This document shows, one piece after another, positions 16,884-27,713 of a DNA stretch of 64,000 nucleotides (position 1 is the stretch's first letter; the number at the start of each line of letters is the position of its first letter). The stretch comes from Pseudomonas sp. L5B5 (lineage in GTDB: Bacteria > Pseudomonadota > Gammaproteobacteria > Pseudomonadales > Pseudomonadaceae), in contig NZ_CP084742.1 in NCBI RefSeq assembly GCF_020520285.1, positions 5,939,501 to 6,003,500 of the forward strand, read 5' to 3'. A program made the translations under genes and the position numbers. The notes under the pieces were generated by a model. The model was not told where the DNA came from and ran no database searches. It saw only the letters and a program-made list of their open reading frames with translations.

Positions 16884-17630
16884 TCAGAGGTCGTCTTTGT
16901 CGAAACGCCGTGCCTCACGCTGCAATTGGTAGACGAAGCGCTCCACCTGGCGCTGCACCAGGCCGCTCATGTTGTGAAAGCGTACGCCAGCGAAGGTGGT
17001 GTCGATCCTCTCTTCATAGTGCAGGTAACGCAGCTCTACGGGAGCGGTCATGCTGCCAAAGGGCAGGGCGGCGATGAAGCGCTCGTAGACCTGGCCCAGT
17101 TGCAGGCGGGCAGAGATTTCGCCGTCGAAGCGCAGCTTGCAGCCGGTGGCGGAAATATCCAGCAGCTTGCCGGTCAGGGGCGACTTGAGCTTGTCGCCGC
17201 TGAGTTCGATGTCCACCAGTTGGGCCAGCTTCAAGGCGGCGCGGAAGGCATTGCGGCGCTGGTGGTAAACCACTTCGTCCGGCAGCGGGGTGCGGTAGCA
17301 GCGGCCGCCATTGGATTCGTCCAGGGTTGGCAGGCCGTTGCTTTCCCAGGCGATGCGCACGCCGTCATGGAAACCTTCGACGCGAAACGGCTCGCCGGCC
17401 AGCATGAAGCGTTCACCGTCACGGGGGATCATTTCGTCGAGCGCGATCATGTTGCTGTCGCGATCGACTTCCACCATGTAGCTCTGGAAGCGCTGGCTGC
17501 GCTCATGGAAAGTGATGATCAGAGGGTCGTGGCTTTCTTGCAGCAACCGGAGGTTGGAGGAGATCTCCAACGGGGTGGTAAGCACCTTGGGTGGCTGCGG
17601 AGCATCTTCCGCGCTTGATGCAGTGAACAC
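16884..17630 (-). CDS. flgZ: Flagellar brake protein FlgZ (YcgR family, PilZ domain)
   Basis: A 248-residue YcgR-type protein that binds cyclic-di-GMP and slows the flagellar motor. The N-terminal YcgR domain covers roughly residues 15-120. The PilZ domain begins at [11 protein letters not shown], which carries the RxxxR c-di-GMP-binding motif, and continues to DISATG, the D/NxSxxG motif. The in-frame start is GTG at 17630, with GGAGA about 11 bases upstream; the ATG just before it is out of frame. It is the third gene of the flgM-flgN-flgZ unit found in fluorescent pseudomonads and is probably co-transcribed from the sigma-28 promoter upstream of flgM. Confidence 0.9.
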   Translation of the reverse strand: MFTASSAEDAPQPPKVLTTPLEISSNLRLLQESHDPLIITFHERSQRFQSYMVEVDRDSNMIALDEMIPRDGERFMLAGEPFRVEGFHDGVRIAWESNGLPTLDESNGGRCYRTPLPDEVVYHQRRNAFRAALKLAQLVDIELSGDKLKSPLTGKLLDISATGCKLRFDGEISARLQLGQVYERFIAALPFGSMTAPVELRYLHYEERIDTTFAGVRFHNMSGLVQRQVERFVYQLQREARRFDKDDL

Positions 17631-17726
17631 GGTTCATCAATCTCCAGACAAAATACAACTACACGCAGGGGCTAGCATTTTGCCAGCATGTTTCGCGGCT
17701 TGATAGCACGCGCTCATTTTTGTGGC

Positions 17727-18194
17727 CTAAGCCTGACTGAGTGGGCGTTGCTTCGCAAGCATCGAGGTTGTGCCGCGGGCGTCGTAGAGGGCTGGAGGTT
17801 CGCCACCGTTGAGGATTTTCAACTGGTTGGCAGTGGTGGCTTGCTGGATCTGGATCGAGCGACCGTTGAGTTCGTTGGTTGCCTGGCATTCAGCCAGCAA
17901 CTGGACCAGCAGGTCGCCTTGCTCGAGCAGTTGCGTGCCCAGGCTGGAATGGCCGGCCAGCTGTTCGAGGCCTTCGCGATTGGCCGGCAGGCCGAGGCTG
18001 TCGAGGACCTGAGTGCGTGTGCGGCCATGCTGCTCCAGCAAGACGATCAGCGCCTGTTTCTGCGCCAGGATCTCCTCCAGCAGCGGCATGTCGCGGCCAT
18101 GCAGGGCTATGGATTCGGCCTGGAGCAGTTCCAGCAGTTGTTGAGCTGGAACAAGGTCATCGTTGATCAGTTGCAGTAGATTGGTGTCGTGCAT
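17727..18194 (-). CDS. flgN: Flagellar export chaperone FlgN
   Basis: A 155-residue, largely helical, leucine- and glutamine-rich protein (NDDLVPAQQLLELLQAESIA, LAQKQALIVLLEQHGRTRTQ). FlgN is the cytosolic chaperone for the hook-filament junction proteins FlgK and FlgL. It lies 48 bases downstream of flgM, and flgZ follows. The ATG at 18194 is preceded by AAGG. Length and order match Pseudomonas flgN. Confidence 0.88.
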   Translation of the reverse strand: MHDTNLLQLINDDLVPAQQLLELLQAESIALHGRDMPLLEEILAQKQALIVLLEQHGRTRTQVLDSLGLPANREGLEQLAGHSSLGTQLLEQGDLLVQLLAECQATNELNGRSIQIQQATTANQLKILNGGEPPALYDARGTTSMLAKQRPLSQA

Positions 18195-18242
18195 GGCTGG
18201 CCTTGGGAATTAAGCGTCCAAAAGCCTGGCGCAAGCCTGTGG

Positions 18243-18560
18243 CTAGCGCTGGGCTTCGAAGTTGAGCAGTTTGCTGGCTACACGGTTGCTGTCGACTTTG
18301 TAACTGCCGTCGGCGATGGCTTGTTTCAGCGCCTCCACCCGAGCTTTGTCGGCAACAGGCTGGTCGCGCAGCTTGTCAGTGATTCGTTGCAACTGTTGGG
18401 CCTCATTGCTGAGGTGTACCGATTCCCCACTTTTGCTGGTCTCGGCGGTGGTCACCTGGGGCGCGGGTTTGCCGGCCTCACTGGTTTCCTTGCTGGCGCC
18501 GGCACGCGTGCTGCCTGTCAGTGAGGGGGAACTGTTCAAACGGCTGAAATCGATGACCAT
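18243..18560 (-). CDS. flgM: Anti-sigma-28 factor FlgM
   Basis: A 105-residue FlgM. The N-terminus is polar and disordered, and the C-terminal sigma-binding region reads [19 protein letters not shown], then [20 protein letters not shown] and VASKLLNFE. FlgM holds FliA (sigma-28) inactive until it is exported through the completed hook-basal body. I use the ATG at 18560 (MVIDFSRL), the usual Pseudomonas start; the open frame continues further upstream without reason. A near-consensus sigma-28 promoter lies 39 bases upstream, giving the familiar feedback of FliA on its own inhibitor. Confidence 0.93.
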   Translation of the reverse strand: MVIDFSRLNSSPSLTGSTRAGASKETSEAGKPAPQVTTAETSKSGESVHLSNEAQQLQRITDKLRDQPVADKARVEALKQAIADGSYKVDSNRVASKLLNFEAQR

Positions 18561-18598
18561 GATGAGTAAAACCTCTGGGTATTTGGACGCTTGCCATG

Positions 18599-18625
18599 TT
18601 CTCGGCCATACCCTGGAAAACTTTA
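18599..18625 (-). promoter_or_regulatory. Sigma-28 (FliA) promoter of flgM
   Basis: On the minus strand TAAAGTTT (18618-18625), an 11-base spacer and GCCGAGAA (18599-18606) match the sigma-28 consensus TAAAGTTT-N11-GCCGATAA at 15 of 16 positions. It is correctly placed about 39 bases before the flgM start codon and probably drives flgM-flgN-flgZ. Confidence 0.88.
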
Positions 18626-18711
18626 GGCTCAATTGTCGACAAGCCGAGGCAGGTATCTGTGACCCGTTATCGATCACAGTTTAGGGAACGAGCCGGACAA
18701 GCGCCAGTGAT

Positions 18712-19473
18712 CTACATGGCCACTTCCACCTGGCCCGGTGCAATGACCCGAGCCTTGATCACCCGTTGCGAGTTCAGGTTCTTGACCCTGATCTGTTCGC
18801 TCATGCCGCCGTTGGACAGCGCCTCGCCGGGCATTCGTACATTCAATGAGCCGCTGCGTGCGCTGATCACTACCTGATCGCCCTTGCGCACCACCTCCGC
18901 CTGTTCCAGGTGGACCAGGGTGATGAGCTGATCGGCGACCATTGGTCGGACAAGTTTCTGACCAATGGCCTGGTCCACCGACGTCAGGTAGCCCTGGCTG
19001 TTCGAACTGATGTCCCGCTCACGCAATGCCACGTCTTCAGGCTCGATGATGGCGGCGCGCTTGAGGGGGCGAGTACTGGTGACTACTTCGCGGAATAGCT
19101 TGACCTGGGCTGGCACGAACACCCCCCACGGCGAGGTGCCTTCGCAGCGGACCTTGACCGTCACTCGCCCCAGGGGCTGGGCCGGACTTTCCAGGCTGGC
19201 TGTCAATTCCTTGTCGCAGGCAGGCATGTGCATTCGTGGATCGAGCTGCTTGACCTCGATTTCATAGCGTCCTTCCGTTTGACTGGTTGCCAGGTAGTCT
19301 TCTACCGTGAATTCAAGAAACCCTTGAGTGACGCCGATAAGTAGATCAGGCAGGGTGACCGAATCAGCAACGGCAGGGCCGCCAGGGTTTAAAATGCACA
19401 GCATCGCAAGGGCGCAGAGCACTCTGCGGCCAGGTGATGTCAGGCGTCGAAAAAATGTCGTTTTGGCGTTCAT
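18712..19473 (-). CDS. flgA: Flagellar P-ring assembly chaperone FlgA
   Basis: A 253-residue periplasmic chaperone needed for P-ring (FlgI) assembly. It has a signal peptide with an arginine pair (RRVLCALAMLCILNPGGPAV, cleavage near AVADS) and the C-terminal SAF-like domain containing RPLKRAAIIEPEDVALRERD and the ending VIKARVIAPGQVEVAM. The chosen ATG at 19473 has no recognisable RBS. A sigma-54-like element lies only about 13 bases upstream, so either the message is almost leaderless or translation starts further inside. It is divergent from cheV. Confidence 0.88.
   Translation of the reverse strand: MNAKTTFFRRLTSPGRRVLCALAMLCILNPGGPAVADSVTLPDLLIGVTQGFLEFTVEDYLATSQTEGRYEIEVKQLDPRMHMPACDKELTASLESPAQPLGRVTVKVRCEGTSPWGVFVPAQVKLFREVVTSTRPLKRAAIIEPEDVALRERDISSNSQGYLTSVDQAIGQKLVRPMVADQLITLVHLEQAEVVRKGDQVVISARSGSLNVRMPGEALSNGGMSEQIRVKNLNSQRVIKARVIAPGQVEVAM
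19313..19340 (+). promoter_or_regulatory. Candidate sigma-28 promoter of cheV-cheR
   Basis: Plus strand TCAAGAAA (19313-19320), a 12-base spacer and a perfect GCCGATAA (19333-19340). It lies inside flgA on the opposite strand, about 210 bases before the cheV start. The cheVR genes are FliA-dependent in P. aeruginosa. The -35 is only a partial match. Confidence 0.45.
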
Positions 19474-19484
19474 AACAGTTAAAA

Positions 19485-19500
19485 AGCAAGCGCCGTGCCG
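19485..19500 (-). promoter_or_regulatory. Candidate sigma-54 promoter of flgA
   Basis: Minus strand CGGCACGGCGCTTGCT matches TGGCAC-N5-TTGCT with one change at the first base. flgA is an RpoN/FleQ-dependent gene in P. aeruginosa, which supports it, but the element is so near the annotated ATG that the leader would be only a few bases. Confidence 0.5.
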
Positions 19501-19548
19501 TTTAGCGATGAGCGTGCGTCGGATCTTAAAGCTTTGGGGAGTCTGGGC

Positions 19549-20481
19549 ATGGCTGGTGTAATGGATTCGGTAAACCAGCGCACGCAATTGGTTGGGCAGA
19601 ATCGCCTGGAGCTGCTGCTGTTCCGTCTGGACGGCGGGCAGCTCTACGGGATCAACGTATTCAAGGTTCGCGAGGTGCTGCAATGCCCGAAGCTGACCCT
19701 GATGCCCAAATCCAATCCTGTCGTGTGTGGTGTCGCGAATATTCGAGGGGCGACCATTCCGATCCTGGATCTGGCAATGGCCACGGGGTCCGGCGGTTTG
19801 CAGGATCAGAGCAATCCGTTCGTCATCATCACTGAGTACAACACCAAGACCCAGGGTTTCCTGGTGCGCTCGGTGGAACGCATCGTCAACATGAACTGGG
19901 AAGAGATCCATCCGCCACCCAAGGGGACCGGGCGCGATCACTACCTCACGGCGGTGACCCGGGTGGACAGCCAGCTGGTCGAAATCATCGATGTGGAGAA
20001 AGTGCTGGCGGAAGTCGCGCCCACCTCCGAGTCGATTTCGGTCGGAGTGGTGGATGTCGAGACCCAGCACAAGGCCGTTTCCCTGCGGGTGCTGACCGTC
20101 GACGATTCGTCGGTGGCGCGCAAGCAGGTCACTCGCTGCCTGCAGACCGTGGGCGTTGAAGTGGTGGCGTTGAACGACGGCCGACAGGCGCTGGACTACC
20201 TGCGCAAGTTGGTTGACGAGGGCAAGAAGCCGGAAGAGGAATTCCTCATGATGATTTCCGACATCGAGATGCCCGAAATGGACGGTTACACCCTCACGGC
20301 CGAGATACGTAATGATCCACGCATGCAAAAGCTGCATATCATCCTGCATACTTCGTTGTCAGGGGTGTTCAATCAGGCGATGGTGAAGAAGGTCGGTGCC
20401 GATGACTTCCTTGCCAAGTTCCGTCCTGATGACCTGGCATCCCGGGTAGTCGACCGGATCAAAGCAGCAGACCACAGCTGA
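19549..20481 (+). CDS. cheV: Chemotaxis coupling protein CheV
   Basis: A 310-residue protein with an N-terminal CheW-like domain (LELLLFRLDGGQLYGINVFK, VVCGVANIRGATIPILDL) and a C-terminal receiver domain (VLTVDDSSVARKQV, phospho-acceptor in MISDIEMPEMDGYTL, conserved lysine in FLAKFRPDD). CheV couples chemoreceptors to CheA and can act as a phosphate sink. The ATG at 19549 follows GGGGAG. It is divergent from flgA and followed after 43 bases by cheR, forming the conserved cheVR unit. Confidence 0.93.
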   Translation: MAGVMDSVNQRTQLVGQNRLELLLFRLDGGQLYGINVFKVREVLQCPKLTLMPKSNPVVCGVANIRGATIPILDLAMATGSGGLQDQSNPFVIITEYNTKTQGFLVRSVERIVNMNWEEIHPPPKGTGRDHYLTAVTRVDSQLVEIIDVEKVLAEVAPTSESISVGVVDVETQHKAVSLRVLTVDDSSVARKQVTRCLQTVGVEVVALNDGRQALDYLRKLVDEGKKPEEEFLMMISDIEMPEMDGYTLTAEIRNDPRMQKLHIILHTSLSGVFNQAMVKKVGADDFLAKFRPDDLASRVVDRIKAADHS

Positions 20482-20524
20482 GGGCAGCGGCCCTTGGTGG
20501 ACCTAGATTTAAGAGGCGGCAGCA

Positions 20525-21352
20525 TTGTCTACGGGTAATTTGGATTTTGAACAGTTCCGGGTCTTCCTGGAAAAAGCCTGTGGTATTTTGCTCGGGGAAA
20601 ACAAGCAATATCTGGTCTCGAGCCGTCTCAACAAACTGATGGAGCAGCAAGGTATAAAAACCTTGGGCGAGCTGGTCCAGCGTATCCAGACCCAGCCTCG
20701 CGGCGGTTTGCGCGAGATGGTGGTGGACGCCATGACGACCAACGAGACCTTGTGGTTCCGCGACACCTATCCTTTTGAGGTGTTGAAGAACAAGGTGCTT
20801 CCCGAAGCGATCAAGGCCAGTCCCAACCAGCGCTTGCGGATCTGGTCCGCGGCCTGTTCGTCGGGGCAGGAACCCTACTCGTTGTCGATGTCCATCGACG
20901 AGTTCGAGCGCAGCAACATGGGTCAGTTGAAGATGGGCGCGCAGATCGTTGCCACCGACCTGTCGGGGACCATGCTCAACAACTGCAAGACTGGCGAATA
21001 CGACAGCCTGGCTATCGGTCGTGGCTTGTCGGCCGAGCGCCTGCAGCGTTATTTCGACCCCAAGGGGCCGGGCCGCTGGGTGGTCAAGGCGCCGATCAAG
21101 AACCGTGTCGAGTTCCGCTCGTTCAACCTGCTGGATAGCTACGCGAGCCTGGGCAAGTTCGATATGGTGTTCTGCCGCAACGTCCTGATCTATTTCTCGG
21201 CGGAGGTGAAGAAGGACATCCTGATGCGTATCCACAGCACCTTGAAGCCGGGTGGCTACCTGTTCCTGGGGGCATCCGAGGCGCTCAACGGTTTGCCGGA
21301 CCTTTACCAGATGGTGCAGTGCAACCCGGGGATCATCTACCAGGCGAAATAA
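20525..21352 (+). CDS. cheR: Chemoreceptor glutamate methyltransferase CheR
   Basis: A 275-residue CheR that methylates glutamates of chemoreceptors using SAM. The N-terminal helical domain (residues 1-75) precedes the SAM-binding domain with RIWSAACSSGQEPYSLSM (the glycine-rich motif) and FDMVFCRNVLIYFS. The start codon is TTG at 20525 (MSTGNLDFEQF) with GAGG upstream; no ATG fits the expected N-terminus. It follows cheV and ends at a strong terminator (21384). Confidence 0.93.
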   Translation: MSTGNLDFEQFRVFLEKACGILLGENKQYLVSSRLNKLMEQQGIKTLGELVQRIQTQPRGGLREMVVDAMTTNETLWFRDTYPFEVLKNKVLPEAIKASPNQRLRIWSAACSSGQEPYSLSMSIDEFERSNMGQLKMGAQIVATDLSGTMLNNCKTGEYDSLAIGRGLSAERLQRYFDPKGPGRWVVKAPIKNRVEFRSFNLLDSYASLGKFDMVFCRNVLIYFSAEVKKDILMRIHSTLKPGGYLFLGASEALNGLPDLYQMVQCNPGIIYQAK

Positions 21353-21383
21353 CCTACGCTGATCGCTGCCGGTGATCGACACG

Positions 21384-21411
21384 AAAAGGAGGCCCTCGGG
21401 CCTCCTTTTTT
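21384..21411 (+). terminator. Rho-independent terminator after cheR
   Basis: AAAAGGAGGCCC pairs with GGGCCTCCTTTT across a 2-3 base loop and runs into a T-tract. It ends the cheVR unit and isolates the flgB promoter. Confidence 0.92.
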
Positions 21412-21445
21412 CATGCCTGCCATTCATGCCGGAACGGCAGGGTGA

Positions 21446-21511
21446 TTGCCGCTTTGCCGGCACTTCGCGGAAAACCATTGCCGCTTTTCTGGCATTTGCC
21501 GCCTTGCCGCT
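21446..21511 (+). promoter_or_regulatory. Three TTGCCGCT repeats upstream of flgB, candidate enhancer sites
   Basis: TTGCCGCT occurs at 21446-21453, 21478-21485 and 21504-21511. The first two lie in a longer imperfect direct repeat (about 18 of 22 bases alike, ATTGCCGCTTT then GGCA) spaced 32 bp apart, about three helical turns. They sit about 40-100 bp before a sigma-54 promoter, where an enhancer-binding protein such as FleR or FleQ would bind. The factor is inferred. Confidence 0.45.
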
Positions 21512-21515
21512 GCCC

Positions 21516-21542
21516 GCAAAGCCCCTGTTTACGGGGCTTTGC
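21516..21542. other. Perfect 10-bp inverted repeat next to the flgB promoter
   Basis: GCAAAGCCCC (21516-21525) and GGGGCTTTGC (21533-21542) with a 7-base loop, ending 4 bases before the -24 box. It could be a residual terminator or a protein site. No T-run follows. Confidence 0.7.
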
Positions 21543-21546
21543 TATT

Positions 21547-21562
21547 TGGCACGCAGATTGCT
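21547..21562 (+). promoter_or_regulatory. Sigma-54 promoter of flgBCDE
   Basis: TGGCAC-GCAGA-TTGCT matches the RpoN consensus perfectly, with GG at 21548-21549 and GC at 21560-21561, about 46 bases before the flgB ATG. In P. aeruginosa flgBCDE is a class III operon under RpoN and FleR. Confidence 0.92.
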
Positions 21563-21607
21563 TTGTTCAAGCCAACGAAAAATCAGGTCACCCAAAGGTT
21601 TCCCGAA

Positions 21608-22015
21608 ATGAGCATCAGCTTCGATAAAGCGCTCGGTATCCACGAACAGGCACTTGGCTTTCGCGCCAAGCGTGCCGAAGTCCTGGCCAACAACATCACC
21701 AACGCCGACACCCCGAACTACAAGGCTCGGGACCTGGACTTTTCCGCTGTGCTCGCCGAGCAGAACGACAAGGCCAACAAGGGCACATTCGGCCTGAACC
21801 TGACCAATAACCGGCATATCGAAGCGCAAGGTGTGAGCAGTGGCGACGAATCGCTGCAATATCGCACCCCGATGCAGCCCTCGATCGACCAGAACACCGT
21901 GGATGCCCAGCTCGAGCAATCGAACTATGCGCAGAACGCGGTGGAATTCCAGGCCAGCTTCACGCTGCTCAACAGCAAATTCAAAGGGCTGGTTGCAGCC
22001 CTGCGCGGAGAGTAA
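21608..22015 (+). CDS. flgB: Flagellar proximal rod protein FlgB
   Basis: A 135-residue rod protein with the FlgB signature FRAKRAEVLANNITNADTPN followed by YKARDLDFSAVL and the C-terminal helix SNYAQNAVEFQASFTLLNSK. FlgB polymerises through the P-ring as the most proximal rod component. The ATG at 21608 is the conventional start (MSISFDKALG); the frame continues upstream over the promoter but is not translated. It opens the flgBCDE operon. Confidence 0.95.
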   Translation: MSISFDKALGIHEQALGFRAKRAEVLANNITNADTPNYKARDLDFSAVLAEQNDKANKGTFGLNLTNNRHIEAQGVSSGDESLQYRTPMQPSIDQNTVDAQLEQSNYAQNAVEFQASFTLLNSKFKGLVAALRGE

Positions 22016-22018
22016 TCC

Positions 22019-22462
22019 ATGTCCCTTGCCAGTGTTTTCAATATTGCCGGTAGTGGCATGAGCGCTCAGACCACCCGTCTGAATACCGTCGCCAGTAACA
22101 TCGCCAACGCCGAGAGCGTCTCGTCGAGCATCGACCAGACCTACCGTGCACGCCATCCGGTGTTCGCCACCATGTTCCAGAATGCCCAGGGCGGTGACAG
22201 CGGCTCGCTGTTCCAGAACCAGGATGCAGCCGGCCAGGGTGTGCAGGTGCTGGGTGTCGTCGAGGATCAGAGCAATCTCGAGGCCCGCTACGAGCCCAAC
22301 CATCCGGCCGCTGATGCCAAGGGTTATGTCTTTTACCCCAACGTCAACGTAGTGGAGGAGATGGCCGACATGATTTCCGCCAGTCGTTCGTTCCAGACCA
22401 ACGCCGAGATGATGAACACCGCCAAGACCATGATGCAGAAGGTCCTGACCCTGGGTCAGTGA
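22019..22462 (+). CDS. flgC: Flagellar proximal rod protein FlgC
   Basis: A 147-residue rod protein starting MSLASVFNIAGSGMSAQTTR, with the flagellar rod signature LNTVASNIANAESVSS and the C-terminal motif VNVVEEMADMISASRSFQTN that forms the D0 helix. It begins 3 bases after the flgB stop. It is exported by the flagellar type III apparatus without a cleaved signal. Confidence 0.95.
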   Translation: MSLASVFNIAGSGMSAQTTRLNTVASNIANAESVSSSIDQTYRARHPVFATMFQNAQGGDSGSLFQNQDAAGQGVQVLGVVEDQSNLEARYEPNHPAADAKGYVFYPNVNVVEEMADMISASRSFQTNAEMMNTAKTMMQKVLTLGQ

Positions 22463-22477
22463 TAAGGGGCGAATTCG

Positions 22478-23206
22478 ATGAGCGTTACTGATACCACTAC
22501 AGCCCCATCCCTCAAGGATGTGTTGGCCAATTCGTCGAAAAAGACGGCGAATACCAGTGCCGATGGCCTGGCTGCCGCAACCAACAGCGCTTCCGGCAAG
22601 AAGGCCCTGGGCAAGGATGCGTTCCTCAAATTGCTGGTGACCCAGCTGAAGAACCAGAACCCGCTGGATCCCCAGGACAACAGTGCGTTCGTGGCCCAGC
22701 TGGCACAGTTCTCGACTCTGGAAGGGATCACCACCCTCAATGATTCGGTGAACTCCATCACGGGCAACTACAAGTCGTCCCAGGCCTTGCAGGCGTCGTC
22801 CCTGGTAGGCCGTTCGGTGATCGTCCAGACCGGTAACACCCAGGTCGATACCGGCAAGAGCATGACCGGCTCGGTGAGCGTGCCGGCCAGTGTGAGCTCG
22901 GTCACCGTGACCATCACCGACAAGGACGGCAAGACCGTCAAGACCATCGACATGGGTAGCCAGAAAGCCGGCAGCGCCAGCTTCGTCTGGGACGGTACCA
23001 AGACTGACGGTACCAAGGCGGAACCGGGCAGCTATACGTTCAAGGCCAGCACCACCATCGATGGCAAGGGCATTGACCTGATCACTTACCTGCCGGCCAC
23101 GGTCAACAGCGTCACCATCAGCCAGACCGGCGGTGAGCTGATGCTGAACCTGGCGGGCATGAGCAGTCCTATCGGGCTGTCCAAAGTACAAACCATTGGT
23201 ATCTAG
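22478..23206 (+). CDS. flgD: Flagellar hook-capping protein FlgD
   Basis: A 242-residue hook cap. The N-terminus contains the conserved segment GKDAFLKLLVTQLKNQNPLD then NSAFVAQLAQFSTLEGI. The C-terminal part has the FlgD Ig-like/tudor-like region (VTITDKDGKTVKTIDMG, FVWDGTKTDGTKAEPGSYTF). It caps the growing hook and promotes FlgE polymerisation. It lies between flgC and flgE in the operon, with AAGGGG before the ATG. Confidence 0.95.
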   Translation: MSVTDTTTAPSLKDVLANSSKKTANTSADGLAAATNSASGKKALGKDAFLKLLVTQLKNQNPLDPQDNSAFVAQLAQFSTLEGITTLNDSVNSITGNYKSSQALQASSLVGRSVIVQTGNTQVDTGKSMTGSVSVPASVSSVTVTITDKDGKTVKTIDMGSQKAGSASFVWDGTKTDGTKAEPGSYTFKASTTIDGKGIDLITYLPATVNSVTISQTGGELMLNLAGMSSPIGLSKVQTIGI

Positions 23207-23235
23207 AGCCGACTAACCGGCACAAGGAGTGGAAT

Positions 23236-24570
23236 ATGTCTTTCAATATCGGCCTTAGCGGTCTCTACGCTGCCAACAAGCAACTGGACGTGACAGGCAA
23301 CAACATTGCCAACGTTGCTACCACCGGCTTCAAGTCTTCCCGCGCGGAATTCGCTGACGTGTACTCGGCCACCAAGCTGGGCAGCGGCACTCAGGTAGTG
23401 GGTAACGGCGTACGCCTGTCCAACGTGTCCCAGCAGTTCACCAACGGTGACATCAACAACACCGGCAACGTGCTGGACATGGGCATCCAGGGCCAGGGTT
23501 TCTTCGTGCTGAGCACCAATGGCTCGCTGTCCTATACCCGTGCCGGTACCTTCAAGGCCGACAAGGAAGGCTACATCACCAACAGTGATGGCACTGCTCG
23601 CCTGCAAGGTTATGCCGTGGATGCCAACGGCAAGATCATCAACGGGGTTCTGACCGACCTGCGGATCGATACGTCGAACCTGGCGCCGAAGCCAACCGAC
23701 TCGATTTCCTCGACCATCAACCTGAACTCCGACGCCACCACCATCAACACGGCGGCGACGACCTACAAGTTCGACCCGAACGACAACACCACTTACACCA
23801 AGAGCTTCAGCACTCCGGTCTACGATACCCAGGGCAACAAGCACGTCATGGATCAGTACATGATCAAGACCGGCCCTAACCAGTGGCAGACCTACACCCT
23901 GATCGAAGGCCGCAACCCGGACGGGACTGCTTTCAACAACCCGCTCCAGTCGCCGATCACTATCAATTTCGACTCGTCCGGCAAGCTTGCCTCCATGACT
24001 CCGCCGACGGCTCCTGCAGTCAGCCCGTTCACTATCACCGGTAACAAGATCGTCATGTCGGCTGCGGCCTGGACCCCTGGCCGGGTGGTCAATGGCACCT
24101 TTACCCCCAACGGTGCCAAGGCCGCTCCGGCAGGCGTCAGCATCGACATGACCAAGACCGGCTCGGTGCTTGGCGACAGCAACCGTACCGTGATCGCGCA
24201 GAACGGCTATTCCACCGGCCAGATCAGCAACCTGACCATCGATGGTACAGGTGTCATGCTGGCCAACTTCAGCAACGAGCAGACCAAGGCGATCGGCCAG
24301 ATCTCCCTGGCCAGCTTCACTAACGAACAAGGCCTGCAGCCAGTCGGCGGCACTCAGTGGAAAGAGACTTACGCGTCCGGTATCCCGGGTTATGACGCGC
24401 CGAAGACTGGCACCTTGGGAGCCATTCAGTCCAACTCTCTGGAAGAGTCCAACGTCAACCTGACCAACGAACTGGTGAACCTGATCAAGGCCCAGAGCAA
24501 CTATCAGGCGAACGCCAAGACCATCTCCACCCAGAGCACCATCATGCAGACCACCATCCAGATGACCTGA
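23236..24570 (+). CDS. flgE: Flagellar hook protein FlgE
   Basis: A 444-residue hook subunit. The N-terminal D0 motif reads GLSGLYAANKQLDVTGNNIA, then NVATTGFKSSRAEFADVY, and the C-terminal D0 helix reads NLTNELVNLIKAQSNYQANA followed by KTISTQSTIMQTTIQM. The central domains are threonine- and serine-rich. The ATG at 23236 follows AAGGAGT. It is the last gene before a strong terminator at 24597, so flgFGHIJKL is not contiguous within this window. Confidence 0.95.
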   Translation: MSFNIGLSGLYAANKQLDVTGNNIANVATTGFKSSRAEFADVYSATKLGSGTQVVGNGVRLSNVSQQFTNGDINNTGNVLDMGIQGQGFFVLSTNGSLSYTRAGTFKADKEGYITNSDGTARLQGYAVDANGKIINGVLTDLRIDTSNLAPKPTDSISSTINLNSDATTINTAATTYKFDPNDNTTYTKSFSTPVYDTQGNKHVMDQYMIKTGPNQWQTYTLIEGRNPDGTAFNNPLQSPITINFDSSGKLASMTPPTAPAVSPFTITGNKIVMSAAAWTPGRVVNGTFTPNGAKAAPAGVSIDMTKTGSVLGDSNRTVIAQNGYSTGQISNLTIDGTGVMLANFSNEQTKAIGQISLASFTNEQGLQPVGGTQWKETYASGIPGYDAPKTGTLGAIQSNSLEESNVNLTNELVNLIKAQSNYQANAKTISTQSTIMQTTIQMT

Positions 24571-24596
24571 TGCAGGTTCGCTGACACGCTGGACAA

Positions 24597-24621
24597 GAAG
24601 CCCCTCTCCGAGGGGCTTTTT
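24597..24621 (+). terminator. Rho-independent terminator after flgE
   Basis: AAGCCCCTC and GAGGGGCTT form a tight stem with a 2-3 base loop, followed by TTTTT. It ends the flgBCDE operon. Confidence 0.92.
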
Positions 24622-24748
24622 CATGCCTGCATTCTGCTGCCAGGACCTGCCTGGGCCTGGGCTGGTCATGCGGTTGGGGTGTGGAGAAAGGCAGGGGGAG
24701 TGGAGAGGGAGGGGCTGCCCCGGCATGCTGGCCTGTTGTTGGGGCAAA

Positions 24749-24785
24749 AGAAAACCCCCGATACACCAGTGGCGTATCGGGGGTT
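24749..24785 (-). terminator. Rho-independent terminator of nrdA
   Basis: AACCCCCGATAC and GTATCGGGGGTT form a 12-bp stem with a loop of about 9 bases. On the minus strand it is followed by TTTTC-TTTT. It lies 37 bases after the nrdA stop. Confidence 0.88.
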
Positions 24786-24821
24786 GGGGCAGGCGCCTGC
24801 AAGGGCGCCTGTCGGCTCAGC

Positions 24822-27713
<2,892 letters not shown>

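Noticed and set aside
18657..18680. TGTGA-N11-TCACA near flgM, a possible Vfr/CRP site
   Set aside because: The spacing is 11 instead of the required 6 bases between half-sites; it is more likely a short hairpin after flgA.
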